Source: Pseudomonas gozinkensis (GTDB lineage Bacteria; Pseudomonadota; Gammaproteobacteria; Pseudomonadales; Pseudomonadaceae). From it: 64,000 nucleotides of DNA. Positions 1-8,408 of this stretch are shown here, piece after piece. Position numbers and translations under genes: made by a program. Positions within the stretch are counted from its first letter, which is position 1; each line of letters opens with the position of its first letter. Where the stretch lies: NCBI RefSeq assembly GCF_014863585.1, contig NZ_CP062253.1, forward strand, positions 2,630,501 through 2,694,500. Reading direction: 5' to 3'. The notes beneath the pieces were generated by a model that did not search any database, was not told the DNA's origin, and saw only the letters and a list, made by a program, of their open reading frames with translations.

Positions 1-940
1 CGGAACTGAGATCTGTGGTGTACAGGCGAACTATTTTGTCGGAACCACCGAATCCATGAAGGTATTGACGGTACGCCTTCCCGGCCAATCGGCGGCTGCC
101 GGCAGTCCCTTTGGTGGTTGCTTTAGTGATGTAGCGCCGGTTCACGGTAAAGCCGAAACCGATCCAACCCACCGGTGAATCGATGAGGATGTAAATACGG
201 CTGGAATCCAAGATCGATTTGTCAGATTCGATCCTTTTCTGAATTGCAGCGTAGAGAGAGCTGTCCCACGTTTTTAGCCAGCTTAAGGTCTCTTTCACCG
301 ACCAAGGCAGTGCTGATGACGCAACTGGCGCGGCAGTTGTTCTGAAAAGCCAGCAGCATCGTGCCTCCAGCGGTTGTGCAGTGGCCCCCCAAGAAAGTGC
401 CATGCGATCCACCGCAGCCTTATTGGTGGTAACGATGTCGCCAAATGGGGCTCTGGGTGACAGCCTGTAAACCTGCGCCTCATTAGCGTCTGATGACAAC
501 TCAGATAAGCCAATTGGGAGCACTGTCCCGGCACTCGACCCAGTCCAATACGACTGAAACTCTATTTGAATATCCGCTTCACTTTGAGCTGGGTTGCTAA
601 TGAGTTGGTCGATCAGGCTGGTAGCTTGCTGCAAGCAAAACGCGACGGCTCCAGCCGGGTTGTATCGATCAAGCACCACGGAGCCTTCGGCCAGGTAGCA
701 GAAATCACCTCCAACGATTCCATGCGCCATTCGGGCCGGCAAAAAGGAGGGCTTTTCCGTAATACGGATTTTCGGGTAGACAAGAAAATCCCAGTCGGCA
801 ATCGCAAGTTCGACTGGAACCAGCCCGGCGATGGACTTTAACGTACCAAGAAATCGGCGAACCCCATTCTTGGTGGGACGGGCTTTGAAGCCCAGTCCAT
901 GCAGGTAGCGAAGCACATCGCCAAGGCCTTCGAATTCCAT
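1..940 (-). CDS. cap2: CBASS Cap2-like E2-E1 conjugating protein, N-terminal part (cut by window edge)
   Basis: An open frame without stops runs from an ATG at 940 to the window edge (313 codons), so only the N-terminal half is present. The ATG lies one base after the stop of the CD-NTase gene (TGATATG), implying translational coupling. The segment around residues 78-110 (GGDFCYLAEGSVVLDRYN, then a Cys-Leu-Gln helix) resembles the ubiquitin-E2-like domain of Cap2 proteins. C81 is a candidate catalytic cysteine by position only. In type II CBASS, Cap2 ligates the CD-NTase C-terminus to a target to prime signalling, and the E1 domain and a Cap3 JAB protease gene normally follow. Both would be outside the window. 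The identification rests on weak sequence resemblance plus strong operon context. Confidence 0.72.
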   Translation of the reverse strand, partial: MEFEGLGDVLRYLHGLGFKARPTKNGVRRFLGTLKSIAGLVPVELAIADWDFLVYPKIRITEKPSFLPARMAHGIVGGDFCYLAEGSVVLDRYNPAGAVAFCLQQATSLIDQLISNPAQSEADIQIEFQSYWTGSSAGTVLPIGLSELSSDANEAQVYRLSPRAPFGDIVTTNKAAVDRMALSWGATAQPLEARCCWLFRTTAAPVASSALPWSVKETLSWLKTWDSSLYAAIQKRIESDKSILDSSRIYILIDSPVGWIGFGFTVNRRYITKATTKGTAGSRRLAGKAYRQYLHGFGGSDKIVRLYTTDLSS

Positions 941-941
941 A

Positions 942-2138
942 TCAACCTGCAGAAGTATTTGGGACACGAGGGGCAGGTACTACGGCAGGTGCGGTTGAGC
1001 GCACAATTTCCGTGGCGCTTTCAACATCGATCAGGTCTGTATTCGATGGGATTCGCCCACCCAGCTGGCCAGTGGTGATCTGCAATGCCAGATGCTTTTG
1101 GTATTCCTGGCACCCTTTAGCTCTTTTGAGCGCGGCGGCCAGGTCTTGGGCTTTGCTTGAAGCGTACTCACGTTTTTCCTGATCTAGGCGGTTAAAGTCC
1201 TCAACGCCGTCATCAATGCCAGGCTCGCGAATTTCGGTACTCAGCGCAATGGACAGCGCGTTGGCCGCATGCTCGAAAGCGATATCGTCGCGACCCCGTT
1301 TCCCCTCGAAGTTCTGGGCAATCGCGATCATCAAGGAAATGGAGGTGGGGCCGCCGATCTCCCAGTGGAAGTCCCGCCAGGCTTTCGCGTAACGGCACAC
1401 GCGAAGGAATTGATTGCCCAGATCACCAAAACGCGCGACTTGGTCTTTGATCCACTTTGCGACGTCTTCTGGATCAGATGCTCTCCACAGGCCAGACCGA
1501 GACGCCAGCATGATGGTGTCAAGGTCGTCCCATGTCTGAGCTTTGGCCTTCGCCAATATCTCGTAAGCTTCATTGGAACTCACGCTGTCCATGACTGCCG
1601 TGCGCCGTTCGTTGCTGAGCACGACCGTGCGTTCGACAACCTTGTTGAACTCCTCGATCGGGGCGGCGTACAGCGGGATGTCAATGTGGGCCCACGAAGC
1701 GACATCTATCCGGATGCAGGTGTCCTTGGCCCCAGCGCCTGTAATCAGCTTCCAGCCTTCCTGAACACACAGCACCTGAAGGAGTGTTTCAACCAGGTCG
1801 AAGTACTTTTTGGCCATCGCGGCCGGCGGGCCGTTTTCCTGCCAAACATCGACGGGCAGGTAGACGCCATAATCGAGGTCGGTTTCCTGCTTGTCAGGGT
1901 GTGCGGGTTGGATGCAGGTTTTATAGGCCCAGGAACCTTGCGTCCTGAACCGAGGCTCCACACGCTTTTCCATGCCCAAAACAGCGACGGTCGCGTTGGC
2001 AATCGCGGGCTTCAAGTACTCGCGAATTTTCGTGCGACACTGGGTAAGAAAATCACGCTGCTCGTCAGTGGGCGCGATTTTGTCGCTGAAAACCACGTCG
2101 TCGACGGAAGAAAAATAGAGCTTCGTAAGGTTCAGCAT
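942..2138 (-). CDS. cdnA: CBASS CD-NTase, DncV-like cyclic (di)nucleotide synthase
   Basis: 398-residue nucleotidyltransferase of the cGAS/DncV-like family, which makes a cyclic nucleotide messenger when phage infection is sensed. The visible active site is a GS motif at residues 67-70 (QGSW), the metal-binding pair D87 and D89 (ETDLDYGVYLP), and a third aspartate at D153 (HIDIPLY). Length fits the DncV clade. The start overlaps the end of capV by 7 nt (ATGCTGA), and the stop touches the cap2 start, so the three genes are one operon. In type II systems the C-terminus is the site of Cap2 conjugation; here the protein ends in Ser-Ala-Gly. With a phospholipase effector the expected product would be 3',3'-cGAMP, but this is inference from known CapV/DncV pairs. 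Confidence 0.9.
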   Translation of the reverse strand: MLNLTKLYFSSVDDVVFSDKIAPTDEQRDFLTQCRTKIREYLKPAIANATVAVLGMEKRVEPRFRTQGSWAYKTCIQPAHPDKQETDLDYGVYLPVDVWQENGPPAAMAKKYFDLVETLLQVLCVQEGWKLITGAGAKDTCIRIDVASWAHIDIPLYAAPIEEFNKVVERTVVLSNERRTAVMDSVSSNEAYEILAKAKAQTWDDLDTIMLASRSGLWRASDPEDVAKWIKDQVARFGDLGNQFLRVCRYAKAWRDFHWEIGGPTSISLMIAIAQNFEGKRGRDDIAFEHAANALSIALSTEIREPGIDDGVEDFNRLDQEKREYASSKAQDLAAALKRAKGCQEYQKHLALQITTGQLGGRIPSNTDLIDVESATEIVRSTAPAVVPAPRVPNTSAG

Positions 2139-3142
2139 GTTTCAGGCTCCTGGCGTGTCGCGTTGTTGCCGTAGTAAAAATTTATAGGGCGAGCTTTGTG
2201 CGCAACGAACGCCATGAAGTCCGTTTTTCCGAGGCATGTTTTGGCCTTTTCCAGACCGGAGCCGATGAGCACTTCCTGCGCGTGGATGTCCGCTTTGTCC
2301 AAGGCGACCGCCTTGGAGCGATCGTCTGTTAGGTCTTCGTCTACATGCATGTAGCGTGAGCCGAGCTTGTGCTGCAGCATGAAATCGCAGAGCGACTCTT
2401 GAACGGAAATCGACAACCCGAACAGTCGTTGCGCTGCTTTCCCGGGATTGCCTCCACCCCAGTCCACGGCACCGCCTTCACGATTGTTTTTTGGGTTAAC
2501 AGTGAATTTGGATGACATCGTCCCGATGGACAGAAGATGAACGTCCGAGCTGGCCACGTCGAAAAAGGTCTCTGCTTCATGAAGCGCGAGTAGGCCGGGG
2601 GCGTTGGCGAACAGTCCGCCATCGACGTACTGGTTGTGTTGAAACTGGTGACGCGGAAAGAAGGTTGGGGCAGCGCTCGTGGCGAGGGCGATGTCCACCA
2701 TCGGGTGCTGGTGGTCACGCCGAAAGCTTTCATGGTGCGGTGTTTTGAACAGTACTGGCTTGCCAGTCGAGTAATTGATCGCCGGGATGACGACCGGGTG
2801 AAGGCAATCCCCCAGCAGCTTGGTGCCCAGCATTTCAGGTTCCGAGATTTGTTTTTTTAGCTCGTCACTGCTGAACGTGGACTTGAAGATGGGCATCCGC
2901 GTGCGGGGGGTGAAGATCGCCTCCCCATGCTTTTTAAAGAGGTCTACGATTGCTTGGGCAGGAATCTCCGATGCAATCGCGAGCGCCAGGATGCCGCCTA
3001 TGGACGTTCCGGCAATGAGGTCGAAATGGCGAGCGATGGGGCCACCGATCTCGCGCTCTATTTCTGCCAAGATCGTGGCCGTGTACAGCCCTCTGTATCC
3101 CCCACCTGATAGTGCCAAAATCTGAAAGCGATTTGCTGACAT
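2132..3142 (-). CDS. capV: CBASS effector CapV, patatin-like phospholipase
   Basis: 336-residue patatin-like phospholipase. In CBASS this effector is switched on by the cyclic dinucleotide and degrades the inner membrane, causing abortive infection. The full catalytic machinery is visible: oxyanion loop GGGYRG at residues 13-18, nucleophile motif G45-T-S47-I-G49, and the dyad aspartate D174 in DGG. First gene of the capV-cdnA-cap2 operon. The ATG at 3142 starts the family-typical N-terminus (FQILALSGGG). The upstream 250 bp are shared with the divergent response regulator gene, so the operon promoter must lie there. Known family members need cGAMP; ligand specificity is not readable from this sequence. 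Confidence 0.93.
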   Translation of the reverse strand: MSANRFQILALSGGGYRGLYTATILAEIEREIGGPIARHFDLIAGTSIGGILALAIASEIPAQAIVDLFKKHGEAIFTPRTRMPIFKSTFSSDELKKQISEPEMLGTKLLGDCLHPVVIPAINYSTGKPVLFKTPHHESFRRDHQHPMVDIALATSAAPTFFPRHQFQHNQYVDGGLFANAPGLLALHEAETFFDVASSDVHLLSIGTMSSKFTVNPKNNREGGAVDWGGGNPGKAAQRLFGLSISVQESLCDFMLQHKLGSRYMHVDEDLTDDRSKAVALDKADIHAQEVLIGSGLEKAKTCLGKTDFMAFVAHKARPINFYYGNNATRQEPETC

Positions 3143-3304
3143 GAATACGATCCTCCGGCACTACAGGATGAGTGCGATTGATGATTAAGTTAACGGCAGA
3201 GGCGTGAGTAAAAAAGGCGGGTTGGGGTTGGCTTTGTTATCTTACGCTTTCGTGAATACACTAACGTTTAGTTCAAATTTTGATCGTGAAGATCTCTTTC
3301 GCTT

Positions 3305-3322
3305 CGTGAGTATTTGCTCACG
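3305..3322. promoter_or_regulatory. Perfect inverted repeat between CBASS and two-component genes
   Basis: CGTGAG-TATTTG-CTCACG is a perfect 6-bp palindrome with a 6-nt spacer. About 50 bases upstream there is a related imperfect copy, CGTGAATACACTAACG (around 3254-3269). Both lie in the 250-bp divergent promoter region between capV (minus) and the response regulator (plus). They are plausible operators for the adjacent OmpR-type regulator, but no binding consensus for it is known to me. Confidence 0.35.
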
Positions 3323-3392
3323 TGCGCCATGTTGACTTCTGTGAGATTATCGGTCGCAATCGATTTGCTTAGATTTGTCCGAGGTATGTCTC

Positions 3393-4088
3393 ATGTATAA
3401 GATAGCCATTATTGAAGATTCGAAGGCCGTGAATAATGCCCTTGCAGAATTCTGTCGTCAGCTCGATCAGTCAGCAGAAGTTGATCAGTTCTTTGATAGG
3501 ACATCGGCCGAAACGGGCATCAAACAGAATAATTATTCTTTGATTGTGGTGGACATTGAACTACCGCCCGAAAAAAATGCGGGCATTGGACTTATAAGCG
3601 TTAACTCCCAGTATCACAAAAGTCCCGTCATCGTTGTCTCCGGTTTAGACTCATCCGTCTATCGTTCGATCATGTACCAGCTTGATATTTGGGATTTTCT
3701 TGAAAAACCCATTGCACCCGATGGTCAAATGTTTTTAGCCGCCGCGATGCGAGTGCTGAGGGACAGGCGAAACTCGCAAGGAGCGCAGAGCGAGCAGCAA
3801 GCAGAGTCTGAAGAAGACCTATTCGTAGACCATGAGACGGGCAAAGCGAGTTTCAAAGGAAAGCCTCTGAACATTCCTCATACAGCAAAAATAATATTGC
3901 AAAAGGTGTATAAGAATAAAGGTGCACTCGTCACGTACGAAGAGCTGTTTGATTTGGTGAAAAGCGGTAAGAACAATGATGCCATCCGCCAGCATGTGAA
4001 AACCATACGCGATGCGTTGAAGGAGGTCGGTGAGTTAGAGGGGCACGTTGAAGTCATCAGGATGAAGGGGGTTCGGTGGCAGGATTAG
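3393..4088 (+). CDS. OmpR/PhoB-family DNA-binding response regulator
   Basis: About 231 residues: an N-terminal receiver domain and a C-terminal winged helix. The receiver shows the acidic pocket (E8, D9), the phospho-acceptor D54 (LIVVDIEL), S83 (VVSG) and K105 followed by Pro. The C-terminal part (from about residue 145, ending RMKGVRWQD) has the typical OmpR wing ending in G-x-R-W. I chose ATG 3393 because GAGG lies 8 nt upstream; a TTG at 3375 in the same frame lacks such a site. It overlaps the kinase gene by 13 nt. It is divergent from the CBASS operon, making CBASS or its own operon the most natural targets, though this is inference. The signal is unknown. Confidence 0.88.
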   Translation: MYKIAIIEDSKAVNNALAEFCRQLDQSAEVDQFFDRTSAETGIKQNNYSLIVVDIELPPEKNAGIGLISVNSQYHKSPVIVVSGLDSSVYRSIMYQLDIWDFLEKPIAPDGQMFLAAAMRVLRDRRNSQGAQSEQQAESEEDLFVDHETGKASFKGKPLNIPHTAKIILQKVYKNKGALVTYEELFDLVKSGKNNDAIRQHVKTIRDALKEVGELEGHVEVIRMKGVRWQD

Positions 4089-6190
4089 ATCTTAGCAAGC
4101 TTAAAAATAATATCAGCAAGGCATCGATCAGAATTTATATTATCGGTGTGCTGGTGGCGGTTTTTATTGTTGTATCAGTCGGCACAATTGTTGCGCTTCG
4201 ATTGAGTTTTAGTTCTGTTGCGCAGCAGTACGAATCGAGTGTTAAACGTAATTTGCAGCGTGTGGCCTATGAGTTTGATTCGCTGGATGGAAGGATTAAT
4301 CTTAGTAATTTTGAAGCGCCCAAGTCTGATAACACCGGAATCCCTTTTTACAGACTTCCCCTGGAATACCTCAATGTCATGCCAGGGCATGTCGAGGATG
4401 TAAAACCTCTGTTGGGATGCAGCTTTGCTGGCATCAATGCGCCCCAGAATAGAGTTTGCGCTGGAGTGTTGGAAAATAAAGCGCTCGGTGCAATTGCCTA
4501 CGTGAGGGGTGGATTCGATAAATTCGGTGATTTGGTTTCGCCTCGTTATATCGAAGATCCGAGGACGGGAGACTACTTTCTGGTTACGGTGTCTGCGCGC
4601 GGTGCCGCTAACCAGTTCATCGTCACCTTCGACGCCATCAAGAGGGTTGGCGACTCCATGGCCCCTTACTTGTCTCCCGCTTGGAGCTTAACCGGATTCA
4701 AAATCGGCTCTTCAACAGGCCGGGCTTATTCAAGAGAGCCGCAGATCAAAGGGCGTGCGTTGAAGGTCAGCAGCCAAGGTGCAAGCGATAGGTTTGAATT
4801 CATATTTCAGCTGCCGGTTTATGCGTTTGCTGACGACGCCTTCGAGGCAAATCAGCCGGATGGGGAAACCGCCGTTTGGCCGCCGGAGGATCTGTCTGAA
4901 GCCCGTATAGACGTTAAATTAATCGGTAATGACGCGACAGGTGAAAGCAGTATCGTTATGGACACGACGCTGTCGGAGCCGAATACCGTTTTTTCGTTTG
5001 AAAGAATGAGTAACTATTTAACCCCAGGAGAGATTTTAGTATTTACCCCAGTTAATTCGAACACGAAAATTAGTGTCAGGCACGCAGCTAGCGAGAGCAA
5101 GGGTTCGGTAAGGGTTTTTCCATTCAATGTCGTTGATCAGTTAACTGATTTTTTTATTAAGATTATTGTTCCTGCGACAACAATTGATGAGATGTCGAGG
5201 CTTCCGGATGGAAGCACCGTTGCCATTCGGGGTGATGCTTCGAGTGTATTGGGTGGATGGCGAATTGCTGCGCAATCCATTATCATGCTTTCCTCTCTTC
5301 TGATTGTCCTGTTGTTCATATCCTACGTGATTCTGCGTGTGTTCGTGCTGACACCACTTTACAAAGTTCGGCGCAATACGTTGCATATGAAAGAGAGGTA
5401 TAATGCCCTTCATGAATACAAGCTGCCTTTTGAAATAAAAGAAAGTCAGAGTGAGGTCGGCGTTCTTTGGCGAAACATCTCAGAACTTCATGAGGCGCTC
5501 ATGGCTTACGGTCGTAGTGCTCTAGAGCGCTCTAAGAGAGAGCACCATTTTCTACGTGCGATAGGTCATGAAATCAGATCTCCCTTGCAGGATTTGATGC
5601 TTCGCCACAATGATGATACTGATCCCAGTACACGTTACGTACGGAGGATCTCATTCGCAGTCAAGTATTTATATGGAGCTTCCTTGGGGCAAGAGACTTC
5701 TGATAATTTCATATTCAAAAGCCCACAAGAGGCCATGAACTCCTTGTCTGGAAACATTACTAAGGAAAACATAACGGAATATTTGATGAACGCCGCTGAG
5801 TCGATAACGGCGGGTATCAAATATGTCGGCAGCGATTCTGCCCTTTATGTGATGGTTGACGCTGACATGCTGGAGTCGGTGCTGACCGCGATCATCAGCA
5901 ACGCCCAGGATTTTAGAACGCTTGATACCGACATTATTGTCGATGGCTATCTGGAGCAGGGCGACGCCGTTGTCACGATAAAAAATTGTGGCCCTCATAT
6001 CGCGAATGACCCTATCGAGGAAATCTTTGAATATGGCGTCTCTGTGCGAGACGGCGCAGGGGAGGGGGATCATCTTGGTCAGGGGCTGTATATGGCGAAG
6101 ACCTTTGTTTCACGTCTGAGCGGTAGCCTGACCGCCAGCAATTTAGGTGATGGTGTCTGCTTTGAAATCAGACTTCCCTGCGTGGGTTAG
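4076..6190 (+). CDS. Membrane sensor histidine kinase
   Basis: 704-residue sensor kinase, partner of the overlapping response regulator. It begins with GTG at 4076, inside the regulator's last codons. Architecture: a transmembrane helix at about residues 19-41, a periplasmic sensor region of about 350 residues with no domain I recognise, a second transmembrane helix at about 397-420, then a cytoplasmic kinase. The phosphorylation site is H498 in GHEIRSPL. An N-box (IISNAQDF) and a G-box (GQGLYMAKTF) are present. The dimerisation helix is slightly unusual, with Gln-Asp after the Pro-Leu of the H-box. Lower GC than the core genes and position in the island cargo suggest transfer. The large periplasmic domain implies sensing of an envelope or external cue. 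Confidence 0.88.
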   Translation: MAGLDLSKLKNNISKASIRIYIIGVLVAVFIVVSVGTIVALRLSFSSVAQQYESSVKRNLQRVAYEFDSLDGRINLSNFEAPKSDNTGIPFYRLPLEYLNVMPGHVEDVKPLLGCSFAGINAPQNRVCAGVLENKALGAIAYVRGGFDKFGDLVSPRYIEDPRTGDYFLVTVSARGAANQFIVTFDAIKRVGDSMAPYLSPAWSLTGFKIGSSTGRAYSREPQIKGRALKVSSQGASDRFEFIFQLPVYAFADDAFEANQPDGETAVWPPEDLSEARIDVKLIGNDATGESSIVMDTTLSEPNTVFSFERMSNYLTPGEILVFTPVNSNTKISVRHAASESKGSVRVFPFNVVDQLTDFFIKIIVPATTIDEMSRLPDGSTVAIRGDASSVLGGWRIAAQSIIMLSSLLIVLLFISYVILRVFVLTPLYKVRRNTLHMKERYNALHEYKLPFEIKESQSEVGVLWRNISELHEALMAYGRSALERSKREHHFLRAIGHEIRSPLQDLMLRHNDDTDPSTRYVRRISFAVKYLYGASLGQETSDNFIFKSPQEAMNSLSGNITKENITEYLMNAAESITAGIKYVGSDSALYVMVDADMLESVLTAIISNAQDFRTLDTDIIVDGYLEQGDAVVTIKNCGPHIANDPIEEIFEYGVSVRDGAGEGDHLGQGLYMAKTFVSRLSGSLTASNLGDGVCFEIRLPCVG

Positions 6191-6228
6191 ACGTTCAAAT
6201 TTCGGCTGGTTGACCGACCATTGCCATA

Positions 6229-6248
6229 GCCGGCCCGTTCGGGCCGGC
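6229..6248 (+). terminator. GC-rich hairpin after the histidine kinase gene
   Basis: GCCGGCCC-GTTC-GGGCCGGC is a perfect 8-bp stem with a 4-nt loop, 39 nt after the kinase stop. It is followed by CGGACAAAAATGG, not a T-run, so it is not a textbook intrinsic terminator. It may act as a weak terminator or an RNA-stabilising 3' hairpin. Confidence 0.4.
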
Positions 6249-6871
6249 CGGACAAAAATGGAGGTCAGGACGGGACTGCGAGCCGTGCTGATATCACCCC
6301 AATACCGTTGTTACTTTTCAGGCTTATGGGTGGGAAGTGTGGGATGCTTCGGCTTAGTTTCGGGGTTCACGTGATGCCTTCTGTCATCCTTTCCGTCGTC
6401 ACGTTTCGGTTTCGGGCCTGGCTTAATGTGCGTTGACATACTTGTCTCGATATCCAAATGGTTGATTTCAAGGGGGGCAGCTTGCAACCGACAACAGTGG
6501 CGTACATCCCGTCCCCATGGTTTCTAGGCGTGCAATCAATACCCTAGAACCAAACGCCAAGACCGCAAGTGGAAAGGCATGGGAAATACCAATCGACCCT
6601 GAGTCAGCGGTCGCTCCCGGCAAACCTCAAAATCTTAAGTACTGTGACAGCGTGGTATCGACCTCACAGGGAAACACCTGCCTTGCGAGATCGCCGTAAC
6701 GCTGTCGCAGGGGGGGGCGCTAATCGACGATCCTCGACAATGGGCCATGCCTATCCCCTTGTCAGGGTGGTGGCTCCTGGCCATTATGAGTGCCTGAAAT
6801 TTGAGCGCGACTCCGTGAGCCCGATATCGTGAATTCTCGGCATTGGCCTTACGAAACTTTAAGGAAAAAAG
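6249..6871. other. Gene-poor stretch between kinase and hypothetical gene
   Basis: About 620 bases without a convincing gene. Frames of 60-87 codons occur on the plus strand (6517-6699, 6569-6832), but they overlap one another, lack ribosome binding sites and match nothing I recognise. The promoter of the following gene should lie in the last 100 bases. Confidence 0.4.
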
Positions 6872-7720
6872 TTGAACGTATTCAGTACGCTAGAAAAGCC
6901 AAAGGTACCTGTGGTTCTGACTCAACGTAACTACAACAGTAAAACCCACAGAGCCGAGACGTACGTCAGGAATGATGGGCGGGAGGTCAAGTCCTATGCG
7001 TTGTGTCCTGCATGTGAAAACCCAGTGACCCTCGTTAATCGGCTTGTCCCTAAAACGGATGCCCAAATTCTATACGCACGGCACACGGGAAGTTCAGTCC
7101 CAGGCTTGGCGAATCACGACCAGGGAGCTTACGAGGACTGTCCGTTTCATAACCCGGAAAGATTTGACAGCAAAACTCCCCGAAAAAACAAAGAACGAAA
7201 TGATGAAATTCGAAATGCGCTGATTAACCATCTTCATTTGGTAGTCTCGACTCTAGAAAAAGCTATAGGTATCACCTTCGCAGATGGTCTGATAGTAGAG
7301 ATGCTAAAGGATTTTAAGGCGAGTGAAGGGTATAAGTATCGATGTGTCAATCTATACAATTTGCCATTTGGTTTCGCCTATATGACTGAAGCACGTGACT
7401 TGTGGGGGGTAAAAGTTGATAGCGTAATTGCGGAGAAAATCAAAGAAAATTCTAACGGGTTTACGGTTGGGAAATATGGAGGCGTAGAGCGTAAACCGAA
7501 CATCAAGGGAAGCATTCTTCGGTTTTATTTTAATAATCACCGTCTTGGTAATGAGGATTCTGGCAGTGACTGTATTGATTTCGTAGTCGCGGAGATTGAA
7601 AAGTCCGCGACTAAATCTAAGGTCATTTACACCAAATCGCTTGAGTTCGATAGCGCATTTTTCTTCAATACATATATGCGCCGTGAACGTTTGCACTCGC
7701 TAGCGGTGAGTCATCTGTAA
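6872..7720 (+). CDS. Hypothetical island protein with a CxxC pair
   Basis: 282 residues, function not recognised. The start is a TTG at 6872 chosen because AAGGA lies 6 nt upstream (6861-6865). Near the N-terminus there is a CPAC pair (about residues 45-48), and further on Asp-Cys-Pro-Phe-His (about 90-94) with other His residues between, which together could bind zinc. The middle is charged and helical, and the C-terminal half is mixed alpha/beta. No signal peptide or membrane segment is seen. Its last 20 bases overlap the convergent gene at 7700-8017. Base composition is AT-rich like its cargo neighbours. A nucleic-acid-binding role would be a guess only. Confidence 0.7.
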   Translation: MNVFSTLEKPKVPVVLTQRNYNSKTHRAETYVRNDGREVKSYALCPACENPVTLVNRLVPKTDAQILYARHTGSSVPGLANHDQGAYEDCPFHNPERFDSKTPRKNKERNDEIRNALINHLHLVVSTLEKAIGITFADGLIVEMLKDFKASEGYKYRCVNLYNLPFGFAYMTEARDLWGVKVDSVIAEKIKENSNGFTVGKYGGVERKPNIKGSILRFYFNNHRLGNEDSGSDCIDFVVAEIEKSATKSKVIYTKSLEFDSAFFFNTYMRRERLHSLAVSHL

Positions 7721-8017
7721 AGCCGAGCCGATCGGTTTCATGAGGACAGCGTCCAGTTCCCAAGTATCGATCGGCGTCTCTATTAATTCCTCTCGAACCA
7801 ATTCGGCAGTCAACTCTGGTACCAAGTGATTGATGGCGTTGTAAGCCAGTTGGTTGACAAGATCTAGTAAGCCCTCAGGCGCCTTAAAGGGGGCCAAGGC
7901 TTGAGATAGACTCATCGATCCGGCGCTGAGGCGTTCCAATTGATCAATTTTGATCAGCGCGGCAAGAATGAGATTGTCGCGGTAGCCAATAAATGGAGTG
8001 TTTTGATGAAAATTCAT
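7700..8017 (-). CDS. Small hypothetical protein
   Basis: 105 residues, acidic and helical, family not recognised. It is convergent with and overlaps the 3' end of the 6872 gene by about 20 bases. The start ATG at 8017 has no strong ribosome binding site, so expression is uncertain. Residue composition (regular Leu/Ala heptad-like spacing, few Cys) looks protein-like rather than random. No membrane segment or signal peptide. Confidence 0.5.
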   Translation of the reverse strand: MNFHQNTPFIGYRDNLILAALIKIDQLERLSAGSMSLSQALAPFKAPEGLLDLVNQLAYNAINHLVPELTAELVREELIETPIDTWELDAVLMKPIGSALQMTHR

Positions 8018-8408
8018 GGTAAATCGTGCCCGTCTTATTATTAAAATCCGGCTTCACCCCGGGAGGGAGTGATATTTCTGTACCCGTCTTCATCTTGCAT
8101 AGGGAGCTAGTCGGCACGCAACACATGGAGTTCAATCTGGACTACAGACGCTATCTTGGTAGAGGTGGTTGACAAAAAGAGGGCGGGCGATTTGCTGAAA
8201 GGCGAGATCTGGAGCGCTCGTACGCCTTGCTGCGTTTGGCCGGAAAGACTCCGACGCTCTCAACATGAGGAGTAAACTCGGAGAGGAGAACTTTTTTCTA
8301 GAGAAAAAATGGTGTCGAATCATTCGATTCAAACAGCAAGTCGTTCAATGAAAAGCGACATGCCCCCAATGGGGATGTTGATCGATTACCAGACTCACGG
8401 AGCGAACG
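8018..8408. other. Stretch without a convincing gene
   Basis: About 390 bases. One plus-strand frame of 48 codons starts at a GTG (8026) and ends at 8172, but has no ribosome binding site. Minus-strand frames of 63-68 codons have low-complexity, Ser/Arg/Phe-rich translations and are probably chance. The HNH gene promoter should lie at the right end. Confidence 0.35.

Noticed and set aside
295..841. Short frames on both strands at 295-534, 566-841 and 613-807
   Set aside because: They are out-of-frame shadows of the open cap2 frame that runs through to the window edge.
1269..2174. Plus-strand frame of 301 codons
   Set aside because: Antisense to the CD-NTase gene, whose catalytic motifs are intact; no start signal.
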